The notes beneath the pieces are model-generated. The model was given only the letters and a program-made list of their open reading frames with translations, was not told where the DNA came from and searched no databases. A stretch of 45,767 bases of DNA from UBA9647 sp049522195 (GTDB lineage Bacteria; Bacteroidota; Ignavibacteria; UBA10030), in NCBI GenBank assembly GCA_049522195.1, contig JBEKOB010000031.1, positions 1 through 45,767 on the forward strand, given 5' to 3'. The number at the start of each line of letters is the position of its first letter. Positions within the stretch are counted from its first letter, which is position 1. Positions 1 through 8,100 of the stretch are shown here, in pieces. Made by a program: the position numbers and the translations under genes.

Positions 1-44
1 GGCAAGCAAAGTTTCATTTTGTTAGGGCGTTTTGCGGCACATCA
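1..44 (+). repeat. attC-like element, copy 1 (truncated by window edge)
   Basis: This stretch is a diverged copy of 3012-3058. Both share GCAAGCAAAG at the left and GGCGTTTTGCGGCACA at the right with a variable middle. A third copy lies in reverse orientation at 3644-3692. The GTTATGC-type end seen at 3012 would fall just left of base 1 here, so the element is cut by the window edge. Its nature as an integron-type recombination site is inference. Confidence 0.5.
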
Positions 45-120
45 AATCAAATAAAACCATTATCTCGAAACCATACACAATGAACTTGTTTCGAGTAGTA
101 CAATTTGAAAGTTATCAATG

Positions 121-147
121 CGGCAGCTTAGCCGCCATCCGTTAAGC
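121..147 (+). repeat. attC 3'-half-like motif
   Basis: The motif has the form GGCAGCTTAGC...CATCCGTTAAGC and matches 2813-2838 (CACAGCTTAGC...GATCCGTTAGAC). It resembles the L'/R' half of integron attC sites, which read roughly GGCTTAACTC...GCGTTAG. It lies 9 bases upstream of the Shine-Dalgarno sequence of the amidohydrolase gene, the usual place for an upstream attC relative to a cassette gene. No integrase gene is visible. Confidence 0.4.
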
Positions 148-169
148 ACATGATACAAAGGAGGAATAG

Positions 170-1528
170 ATGAAGAAACGCGCAGGAATTTTCTGTTTGC
201 TTTTGGTGGTATTGTTGGTGGGCGTGGCAGCGGTGCAGGCGCAGCCCGCTCCGATTACAGCGATCAAGGCCGGTCGGCTCATTGACCCGGAAACCGGGAC
301 AGCGGCCACCAACCAGGTGATCCTCATCGAGGGCGAGAAAATCAAGGCGGTCGGCCCGAATCTCGCAATCCCAGCCGGTGCGGTGGTCATTGATCTGTCA
401 AAGCTCACGGTGCTGCCCGGTCTCGTTGATGCGCACACGCACATGGCGATGACTTACAAAGAGCAGCCGGAGAACAATTATTACTATCTCACCTACGTTA
501 TGGAGTCGACTCCATTGCGCGCCATCCAGGCCGCGTCTAACGGCATTCAGCTTCTCAACTCGGGCTTCACCGTCGTTCGTGACGTAGGCAATAACGCGCT
601 CTACGCCGATGCGGCACTGCGGCAGGCAATCGAGCAAGGCTGGCTGCCGGGCCCCACCGTGATCCCGTCAGGACCGATGATTGGCAGCACGGGCGGGCAG
701 TTCTGGCCTACGCCGGAGATGTACAAGTATCACAACATCATGTTCCCTGAGTACATTGACGCGAACAGCCCGGACGAAATAGTCCGCGCAATCCGTGAGA
801 ACATGCTGTTCGGCGCGAAGACGATCAAGCTGTGCATTGACTGCAAGCCGTGGGGCTATTCGGTTGAAGACATCAAGCTGGCCATCAGCGAGGCCGCGAA
901 AGGCGGTTGCAAGGTCGAGGGGCATGTGCAGACCACCGATGGAGCGCAGCGCGCCATCGACGCGGGGATCCACATGATCGCGCATGGAAACGCTCTGACG
1001 CCGGAACAACACCGGCAGATGGCGTTGAAAGGAATCTTTCTGAACGGAACCGATACGCCTTTTATGCCTTACCGGGGGAGCGAACAGGCGTTCAAACAAA
1101 CGGTCGCGAATCTGCGCGACGCCTGGGAGAAGAAGGTGCCGCTGACCTTCTCGACCGACCTCGACTACTGGAATGAGCGGATGAAGAACGAGAAGACCGG
1201 CGAGTGGTTGACTCGTGGCGACCTGACAATCGCCTTCCTCGAAACTTGGAAGGCGGCTGGCATCCCCACGGCCGACATCCTGCGCGCGATGACGATCAAC
1301 GGCTACAAGGCCGCTGACATCATCAAAGAGCGCGGTCCGATCAAGCCGGGCTTCTACGCCGATCTGATCGCGGTGGCGGGCGACCCGCTCAACGATATCG
1401 ACGCGTTGCGCGACGTGCAGTTTGTGATGAAGAACGGGATGGTGTTCAAAAAGGACGGCGTGATGACGCCGGAGAAGTTTTTCCATCCCGGTCCAGTCAG
1501 GGCGCCAAGCGGGAGGTGGACTCGATAA
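170..1528 (+). CDS. Secreted amidohydrolase (imidazolonepropionase/prolidase-like)
   Basis: This 452-aa protein belongs to the metal-dependent amidohydrolase superfamily, in the branch annotated as imidazolonepropionase-like or Xaa-Pro dipeptidase-like. A signal peptide covers about residues 1-24, so it acts outside the cytoplasm. Metal and catalytic candidates lie in the family order: HTH (H89, H91), the Lys of AKTIKL (K220, possible carbamylated bridge), H252 in VEGHVQ, H272 in IAHGN, and the Asp of FSTD (D330). A strong AAAGGAGG at 157-164 fixes the ATG. The substrate cannot be read from sequence; amide or peptide bonds are likely. The gene is clearly more GC-rich than the AT-rich SPFH gene that follows, and it stands alone between attC-like repeats, which suggests separate acquisition. 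Confidence 0.85.
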   Translation: MKKRAGIFCLLLVVLLVGVAAVQAQPAPITAIKAGRLIDPETGTAATNQVILIEGEKIKAVGPNLAIPAGAVVIDLSKLTVLPGLVDAHTHMAMTYKEQPENNYYYLTYVMESTPLRAIQAASNGIQLLNSGFTVVRDVGNNALYADAALRQAIEQGWLPGPTVIPSGPMIGSTGGQFWPTPEMYKYHNIMFPEYIDANSPDEIVRAIRENMLFGAKTIKLCIDCKPWGYSVEDIKLAISEAAKGGCKVEGHVQTTDGAQRAIDAGIHMIAHGNALTPEQHRQMALKGIFLNGTDTPFMPYRGSEQAFKQTVANLRDAWEKKVPLTFSTDLDYWNERMKNEKTGEWLTRGDLTIAFLETWKAAGIPTADILRAMTINGYKAADIIKERGPIKPGFYADLIAVAGDPLNDIDALRDVQFVMKNGMVFKKDGVMTPEKFFHPGPVRAPSGRWTR

Positions 1529-1559
1529 TCCGGCGCTCGCGGGCTAGAGTGGGCAGGAT

Positions 1560-1579
1560 AGCTCCAAATAGGAGTTTTT
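1560..1579 (+). terminator. Weak rho-independent terminator candidate
   Basis: A short stem AGCTCC/GGAGTT (one G-U pair, 5-base loop) is followed by TTTTA, 32 bases after the amidohydrolase stop. The stem is short, so this is only a candidate. Confidence 0.35.
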
Positions 1580-1760
1580 ACAAAGCTATGTTGGGCTCCT
1601 TCACTCGCTCAATGCCCCGCCTCACACAATTTAGTTTATGAGGAGTTCGGCGGGACACTTCAGCCTCTGAACAAAGAGCTTCTCATGTGGAGTGCTCTAG
1701 AAATTTGTAAATTCTAATGTCGAGAATTAGCAATAAGAACAAAAAACGAAGGAGAAAATC

Positions 1761-2684
1761 ATGACCACTTCATTCCTTATTGTGTTGTTTGCTGCTGTAG
1801 GAATTGCTCTGCTGACTGTTAAAGTAAGGGACGGCTCTTATCCCTTTAACTTCAAGAAAATTGGATATGCAAGTCTGGGGTTGGCTGTATTAGCCTTAGT
1901 TTCTGAATCTTTTACGATTATTGAACCAGGATATGTAGGGGTTCCTGTTACGTTTGGCAATGTTGGTTCGCAGTCTCTCCCAGCCGGCATTCATCCGATC
2001 TTTTTTTTAACTGATGTTTATAAAATGTCCATTCAAACGAAAGACTACACTATGTCTTCAGTCCATAATGAAGGCAATAAAACTGGTGATGATGCTGTTG
2101 CCACTCTATCCCGCGATCAACTAATTCTAAAATTCGATGTTAGCGTTTGGTATCATTTAGATCCATTGCAAGCGAATAATGTTTACAGCAATATTGGGCT
2201 TAGCTATGAAGAAGTGATTGTGAGGCCGGCCATTAGAACTGCCCTGGTAAATGCTGCCACCAAGTTTGACGCCAGCGATGTTATGTCTCTCCGGAGAGAT
2301 GCCTATACTAAGACGGTTACTGAACTATTGCTGCAAGAACTGAGCGGCAAAGGTGTCATTTTGGATAACGTACTTATTAGAAATGTGGAACCACCGATAA
2401 TTGTCAGCAATGCCATTGCGGCAAAACTTAAAGCTTCTCAGGAAGCGCAACAAATGGAGTATACCATACAGTATGCTCAGAAGGAGGCGCAACGAAAAGC
2501 AATTGAGGCTCAGGGCATCTCGAATGCTCAAAAAATAATTGGCAATGGATTGACGCAGAATTATCTGCAATGGTATTACATCTCCCAGCTCAAAGACGTC
2601 GTGAGTAGTCCCAATAACTCGACAATCATTTTGCCGTACGACCAAAAATTGACACCACTTTTGAACATTCAAGGCAAGAAGTAA
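1761..2684 (+). CDS. SPFH/band-7 (prohibitin-like) membrane protein
   Basis: This 307-aa protein has one hydrophobic segment at the extreme N-terminus (about residues 1-16) and a second at about 35-55, followed by a band-7 domain (EPGYVGVPVTFGNV onward). An Ala/Glu/Gln-rich helical stretch near 235-265 (AIAAKLKASQEAQQMEY) is typical of prohibitins and stomatins. Such proteins form oligomeric membrane scaffolds that often modulate proteases or membrane order. GAAGGAGA at 1748-1755 supports the ATG. The gene is AT-rich compared with the amidohydrolase before it. There is no NfeD or FtsH partner next to it, so a specific role cannot be given. Confidence 0.85.
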   Translation: MTTSFLIVLFAAVGIALLTVKVRDGSYPFNFKKIGYASLGLAVLALVSESFTIIEPGYVGVPVTFGNVGSQSLPAGIHPIFFLTDVYKMSIQTKDYTMSSVHNEGNKTGDDAVATLSRDQLILKFDVSVWYHLDPLQANNVYSNIGLSYEEVIVRPAIRTALVNAATKFDASDVMSLRRDAYTKTVTELLLQELSGKGVILDNVLIRNVEPPIIVSNAIAAKLKASQEAQQMEYTIQYAQKEAQRKAIEAQGISNAQKIIGNGLTQNYLQWYYISQLKDVVSSPNNSTIILPYDQKLTPLLNIQGKK

Positions 2685-2812
2685 TAGAAGTAACACGGTT
2701 TGACGCAGACAGAAAGAATGCTAGCGCAATTTACCATGCGTGGAATGTGATGAGAATAGATTTAAATATTCGTGTTCGCTGGATGAAAGTGGTACCTGAT
2801 ACTTGTCAGTCC
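2685..2812. other. Intergenic, no gene seen
   Basis: This is non-coding sequence between the SPFH stop and the attC-like block. No convincing hairpin or ORF was found. Confidence 0.4.
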
Positions 2813-3058
2813 CACAGCTTAGCTCCGATCCGTTAGACCGCATAACGACAAATATAGACTGTGCCGAGTGCCTAACACGGCGCTCGCACGCTGGGTAGGC
2901 AATGTTGAAACAGAGTTTGGCCAGATGTAAAGTGCTCGCTCCATTGCTCGCCGCCGAAGCAACGGAAGATCAGTTCGATATCGGCGGCTCGCAACGGCGG
3001 TTTGCCTAAACGTTATGCGCAAGCAAAGATTGATTTCATATGGCGTTTTGCGGCACAC
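2813..3058 (+). repeat. attC-like block with complete R''...R' pair
   Basis: The block starts with a 3'-half motif ending CCGTTAGAC (2813-2838), like 121-147. A full candidate site follows: GCCTAAC at 2870-2876, an internal hairpin GCCGCCGA (2950-2957) with TCGGCGGC (2981-2988), then GGTTTGCCTAAACGTTATGC ending at 3018. GCCTAAC and GTTATGC can pair at six of seven positions, as R'' and R' do in attC. The 3' part GCAACGGC..GGTTTGCCTA.ACGTTAT recurs at 14926-14958 and partly at 16173-16195. Bases 3012-3058 form copy 2 of the GCAAGCAAAG...GCGTTTTGCGGCACA element. At 149 bp the site is longer than most attC sites. Confidence 0.45.
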
Positions 3059-3145
3059 CTATCTCACAAAGCCGGAGATCGGTCTTGTCTGCAAACCATA
3101 GGGTCAGGAGTCATCCGTTCTTCCTTTACTATCGGAGGAAACACT

Positions 3146-3607
3146 ATGAAACCAACTAACTATTTCCACGTGCTATGCCTCATAGCAGTCATTCTCATCT
3201 CGGGCTGTAGCCGATCGGATGAGCAAGTGAAGAGGATAATCAAGTTGGGTACTGAAATAGCTGAGTTGCAGCGCCAGTACTATCCCGCAGCCACTGAGCT
3301 TGGGAAAGTTGCCGTTCAGATTGAGGCAATCGCCCAACGTCAGGATCCAAAAGCCAAGGCTGTAGCAAGCGATGTTGCCAAGGCGCACGCACAGATCGCA
3401 GAAGCATTCGCGGCTGGCCAAAAGGCCTTAGATAGCTTTGTCGCTAAGCCAGATATGGAAGTCTCGAGATACATCGCAGCCGAGGAGGTTAGCAGAGATC
3501 TTCTCAAGGAAGCACTTGACAAGACGAACGCCGCGGTGAGCAAGTCACATGAGGTACTTGATACTGTTGCTAACCCACAGACTGTCCATGGGATTGGAAA
3601 GAAATAG
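3146..3607 (+). CDS. Small putative lipoprotein, coiled-coil
   Basis: This protein has 153 aa when started at the ATG at 3146, which is preceded by ATCGGAGGAA. The open frame continues upstream to 3002, but that part runs through the attC-like repeat and is not expected to be translated. A lipoprotein signal ends in LISGC (C21). The rest is Ala/Lys/Glu-rich and predicted helical, probably coiled-coil, with no recognised enzymatic motif. A periplasmic or outer-membrane anchor role is possible but unproven. The gene lies alone between two inverted copies of the same ~47-bp element (3012-3058 and 3644-3692), so the ~680-bp unit looks like a discrete cassette. Confidence 0.7.
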   Translation: MKPTNYFHVLCLIAVILISGCSRSDEQVKRIIKLGTEIAELQRQYYPAATELGKVAVQIEAIAQRQDPKAKAVASDVAKAHAQIAEAFAAGQKALDSFVAKPDMEVSRYIAAEEVSRDLLKEALDKTNAAVSKSHEVLDTVANPQTVHGIGKK

Positions 3608-3643
3608 CGCCTGCAACGCTCAATCACTGAATTGCTCGATCCT

Positions 3644-3692
3644 GTTATGTGCCGCAAAACGCGATTGATTAAGAACTTTGCCTGCGCCTAAC
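3644..3692 (-). repeat. Inverted copy 3 of the attC-like element
   Basis: Read on the - strand it begins GTTAGGCGCAGGCAAAG and ends GCGTTTTGCGGCACATAAC, matching 3012-3058 and 1-44. It closes the inverted-repeat pair around the small lipoprotein gene. Confidence 0.6.
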
Positions 3693-3750
3693 CAACGGCA
3701 AACTGGCGCTCGCGGACTAAGACTGGTAGGCAATTCTGAAGGCAGAGATT
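3686..3750 (+). repeat. attC 5'-half-like motif, second copy
   Basis: GCCTAAC at 3686, then GGCGCTCGC, GGTAGGCAAT, TGAA and CAGAG recur in the same order as at 2870-2916. The block TGCGCCTAAC...GGCAAAC also pairs with the 3' half GTTTGCC...GTTATGCGCA at 3000-3020, as the two arms of an attC hairpin would. The rest of the 364-base gap up to 3971 shows no supported gene. Confidence 0.45.
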
Positions 3751-3971
3751 TGTTGAAGCTGTTTTTGGCGTCATTTCTTAGGCACGGACAGCAGTGCATT
3801 GTGTCATCAGCTTTTGGGAGACTAAGAGACCGGATAATCGAGTCATGGGGTGATATGGCCATCGAGCCAACTAACATATGATCGACCAAACAATATCCTA
3901 CTGCTGGTATTCTTGTCGATTCGCCTTGTTCAACAGTCTGTCAGAACTAGTCAAATGAAAGGAGAAACATC

Positions 3972-4376
3972 ATGGCAAAAGCAAAACGAGTCGCCTACTT
4001 CAAGGCAAAAATCGAGGACAAGCCCGGTGCCTTGCTTGGTCTCGCAAAAGACCTGAAGGCGAAGAAGCTCGACCTCATCGGCCTCAGGGGCGTTGGCCAG
4101 GCCGGTCAAGGCGAGATCCTGGTCATTGCAAAGAGTCCGGACAAGCTGAGAGACGCGTGGAAAGCTTCAGGGGCTCTTGCTGAGGAAGGTGTGGCTTTTT
4201 TCCTCAGCGGTGCTGACAAAACCGGGGCGCTTGTTGCAGCCCTGGATGCCATTGCCAACGCCGGCGTGAACATCGTGGCCACTGAAGCTCTCGCGTTCGG
4301 CAGGAAATTTGGCGCCATTCTCTGGGTCGCTCCGGAGGATGTCGACAAGGCCACGAAGGCGCTCTGCGCAAAATAG
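3972..4376 (+). CDS. Tandem ACT-domain protein
   Basis: This 134-aa cytoplasmic protein is made of two ACT-like modules, about residues 5-70 (VAYFKAKIEDKPGALLGLAK) and 72-134 (VAFFLSGADKTGALVAALDA). ACT domains bind small ligands, usually amino acids, and regulate metabolic enzymes. Here there is no attached catalytic domain, so it is a stand-alone regulator or ligand-binding protein. AAAGGAGA at 3957-3964 lies 7 bases before the ATG. Nothing nearby belongs to an amino-acid pathway, in keeping with the isolated single-gene arrangement of this end of the window. Confidence 0.8.
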   Translation: MAKAKRVAYFKAKIEDKPGALLGLAKDLKAKKLDLIGLRGVGQAGQGEILVIAKSPDKLRDAWKASGALAEEGVAFFLSGADKTGALVAALDAIANAGVNIVATEALAFGRKFGAILWVAPEDVDKATKALCAK

Positions 4377-4696
4377 AACTCGGGGCGGCAAACACAACCG
4401 TCAGTGAGTCGGCAGACTAAATTGACGAGGCAGTGCCACTCCTACGGAGTTCGGCTGTTTCTGAGGTGGCAGTGCTATAGATATTGCACCCCTAACGGGG
4501 TTGGCAGGATCAATGACGGAAACAAGAAAACTTGTCGTGCTTCGCTGAGTTCTCTTTCGGGGTTGTGATAAAAAGCCGAATCTCCAGCTACAATGCGAAT
4601 TCGAACAATTCTTCAAAGGTTGCAACTGCCGTGAGTACCCGGCCCCGGCTATCCCGCCTAAGAACGGCGGGACGCAGAGAGCGCGCAAGCTCTAAA
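4377..4696. other. Intergenic with short palindromic repeats
   Basis: No supported gene. It holds a CACTCCTACGGAGTTCGG motif, a CACCCCTAACGGGGTTGG motif and a TCCCGCC..GGCGGGACGC hairpin (about 4651-4677). The last resembles the hairpin near 10921-10943. These look like members of dispersed palindromic repeat families. Confidence 0.5.
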
Positions 4697-5082
4697 GAAG
4701 AATCCTCATCGGTGAAGACCCCGATCAAGAACATCGGGGCAAGCCCCGATCAAAAAGCGATCGGGGCAAGTCGGTGGGCCTGCTCGCCGAAGTCCTGACG
4801 TAGGGGAGGATTCTTTGTTTTGTTCAGGAATTCTTCAATCACACCCCATCTTTTCCCTCAAACCGAGTCACCACTTCTAACAAGTTGACGTAACGGCATC
4901 TGAGTCTTTGTCCGTACTTCTACGTACACGCTTGTCCGTACTTTCCGGACATTGAATTTGTCCTTATACTCCATTACCATCCTGCTGAGCACCGTGCACG
5001 CCTCTAAAAAATCTTACTTGACCCGTGGAATGCGGGATTGAAAACCTCTGAAATCGCTTTACGCGATGAAGGAGGTTTTTTT
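4697..5082 (+). repeat. Dispersed intergenic repeat, copy R1 (diverged)
   Basis: It begins GAAGAATCCTCATCGGTGAAG, continues with the hairpin GCCCCGATC..GATCGGGGC and GTGGGCCTGCTCGCCGAAG, then GGAATTCTTCAATCACACC. It ends with a diverged form of the second half (ACCGTGCACGCCTCT...GATGAAGGAGGTTTT). Related copies lie at about 16220, 24290, 27429, 31305 and 38624. A unique stretch (about 4870-4980) interrupts the family sequence. Confidence 0.75.
5041..5082 (+). terminator. Terminator-like hairpin with T-run at end of R1
   Basis: The outer stem AAACCTC/GAGGTTT encloses the inner stem ATCGC/GCGAT, and a run of seven T follows. It lies 70 bases upstream of the start of the large beta-helix gene. 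It could terminate upstream transcription or act as a leader hairpin for that gene. Confidence 0.5.
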
Positions 5083-5152
5083 CCTTCCAGGATGAACACG
5101 CGGAGTATTGCAGCGTGCCCACCACGCAGACCAAGCCAAGAGGAATAACCCC

Positions 5153-8100
5153 ATGAAAGGCAAAACAATTTCAACAGTCGTCCTGCTTCTGTTTGTGTGG
5201 GCCTTTCAATCATACTCCCAGGCAAAGAAGTACTATGTCGATGCCACCGGCGGGTCGGATGCAAACAGCGGCTTATCACCTTCGGCAGCATGGAGGACAA
5301 TTGACAAGGTCAACGCATCGACGTTTGCACCTGGGGACTCCATCTTGTTCAAGAGAGGGGAGGCATCCAGAGGAAGTTTGGTGCCATCCAGCGGTTCTCT
5401 GTCGGGTTACATAACCTACAGCGCCTACGGAACTGGGAACAAGCCGAAGTTGCTCGGCGCTTACGAGAGAAGCTCCCCTTTAGATTGGACGAATCAGGGC
5501 GGAAACATTTGGAGGACGAAATACAAGTCTGTGAATCTTGTCGGATCTGAGCTTCTCCCGAATCCCGATTTTTCAAGCGATCTTTCTGGCTGGGAGCTAG
5601 GCAATGATCCTGCCACCGGTGCTTCAACCACTCTTTCGAGGACGACAACGGCGGGTGAATACTTCACCGCGCCGGGCGGTGCCAGACTGGTTTGTATAAA
5701 TCACGGAAATGGCACCAACCCGTGGAACACAGACATACAGCTCTCTACGGGAGCCGGGCCAACAAAAGCGCTCGCCTGGTACCGTCTCTCATTCATGGCA
5801 AAAGCAACGCGATCTTTTGCAGTGCCTGAAAACAAGATAACGCTCCATCAGTATGGTCCTCCCTGGGCGAACTACTCGTCGTCTGTTTCACCCCCCGTAG
5901 CAATCACCACTCAATGGACTTCCAACGAGACCTATTTCCATGTGGACACCACAGCGAGCAACAGCAGGATCATTTTTTATCTCGGCAGTGTGATGCCCAA
6001 TGGCGACACACTGTTCATTGATGCAGTGAGTTTCAAAGAGTGTGACGCGAATCCCGAGCCTCTCAACGTTGATGTTGGCAACCTCATTTTCAATAACGAA
6101 GCATCCTGGGGAGTATTGGTGTGGAATAGGTCCGATCTGAATGCCCAGGGGAAGTTCTGGTACGATGAGGATAATGATCTGCTCGAAATGTATTCTGTTG
6201 GCAATCCCGGGACTTACTATTCACACATAGAGTTAGGCCTTGACAAGCGCGTCATTGATATGACGAGCAGAAGCTACGTGATCTGCGACAATTTGGATTT
6301 GCGCTATGGGTCTTTTGGAGTTGAAGGAGGCAATACACATCATATATGGATAAGGAACTGTGATGTGTCATACATCGGAGGTGGAAATATTACCGGCGTG
6401 CACCCGCCGGGACGCGGCGGAAACGGGCTGCAGTTTTGGAACGGCGCTCACGACAATGTCGTGGAGAGATGTACCTTCAATCAGATCTACGATGCGGCGG
6501 TAACTGCACAGGGATCCGATGTCGCGGGATTTGAGGTCTACAATATCTATTTCAGAAACAATATCATCCGCAACAGCGAGTACTCTTTAGAGTTTTGGGA
6601 GGGGGGAAGCCTGGCCCGTGCGCACGACATTTACTTTGAGAATAATACATGCCTCAGTGCGGGACGAGGATGGGCGCATGCTCAGAGACCTGATCCCAAT
6701 GGCACTCATTTGATGTTCTTTCCCTTCTTCGCACAGACCACGAACGTCTACATACGGAACAACATTTTCCTCGATGCAACAGAACAGTGCGTCCGATGGT
6801 GGAGAAAAGAGGATATCACTGCCACGGTGCTCGATAACAATTGCTGGTACCAGTCGAATGGTCTGCTTGCCAGGATCGATCTTGCGGCTGGCGTTGGTCA
6901 GGTCAACATCACCTATGATTATGCCACCCAATGGGACGCATACCGGGCTGCGACGAAGCAGGATTCCAATTCGATCCATGCCGATCCGCTCTTGAATGTG
7001 GATCTGACCCTCCAGGCGGCATCTCCATGCATTGATGCCGGGAACACGCAAGCAACGGTGCAGACAGACTACCATGGGACGGCACGGCCTCAGGGCGCGG
7101 GATATGACATCGGAGCATTTGAAGCTCCAGCATCGTTGATCGCTCCCCCGTTGCTGGTCGCCCCACAAGACAATACGAAAAGAGTATCGATTGCGACTGT
7201 GCTGATCTGGGCAAAGACACGACGAGCTACGAAGTATCATCTGGTTGTTTCACTTTCTCCGGATTTTTCGGGTTCAGCGGTGGTCGACACGGTCACCGCG
7301 GACACAGCAAAGGGAGTAGGATCACTTCAGAATGGGACAATCTACTACTGGCGGGTGCAAGCGTTGAACGACGCAGGGAGCAGCGACTGGGCGCAGGCGA
7401 GGAGCTTCACCACCATCGCCGCGACGCCTCTGGGTTTGGCATACTATGTTGCACCGGACGGCAATGATTCGAATCCAGGAACGGAATCGCTTCCCTGGAA
7501 GACGTTAGCGAAAGCTGCTTCGATGGCTACTGCCGGTGTGACTGTCTTCATCAAGCAAGGCACTTATAGAGAGCGCCTTGTGCCAGTATACTCCGGGACG
7601 GCAGATGGACCAATCACGTTCACATCTTACCCGGGCGATTCTGTGACTATCACCGGCGTGGGAATGACGCCCCCCACGGGCTGGTGGGCGGGCCTAATAC
7701 GGATGGAGGGTGTGAGCCACATCAAGGTATCCGGACTCAGGGTGATAAACTCGCCAAACACCGGCATTGACATGGGGAATTGCAGCTACATTAGCATCGA
7801 GGAGAATTACGTTGACAGTACCTACTCTTCTGGAATAGTAGCTTTTGCCTCCGACAATGTGACAGTTGATGGCAATGAGGTGGTTCGTGGCGCCACCGGA
7901 TTGCTCGACGAATCTATATCAATTGCGGCGACGAACTTCGTTGAGGTGAAGAACAATCGCGTCCACGACGGGGTGGGCATTGATGTGAAGACCGGTTCGT
8001 CAAACGCAATCGTGACCAAGAACGAAGTATACAACTCAGGCAATGGAATCTATATCGAGGCGTGGGACAAACATGAGTACAATATCGACGTATTTGACAA

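Noticed and set aside
668..1486. A 272-codon open frame on the - strand
   Set aside because: Antisense to the amidohydrolase, which shows conserved metal ligands on the + strand.
3002..3145. N-terminal extension of the small lipoprotein
   Set aside because: It translates the attC-like repeat; the ATG at 3146 has a good ribosome-binding site and begins a lipoprotein signal.
4532..4798. An 88-codon frame on the + strand
   Set aside because: It runs into dispersed repeat R1 and through a palindrome; low-complexity composition and no start signal.
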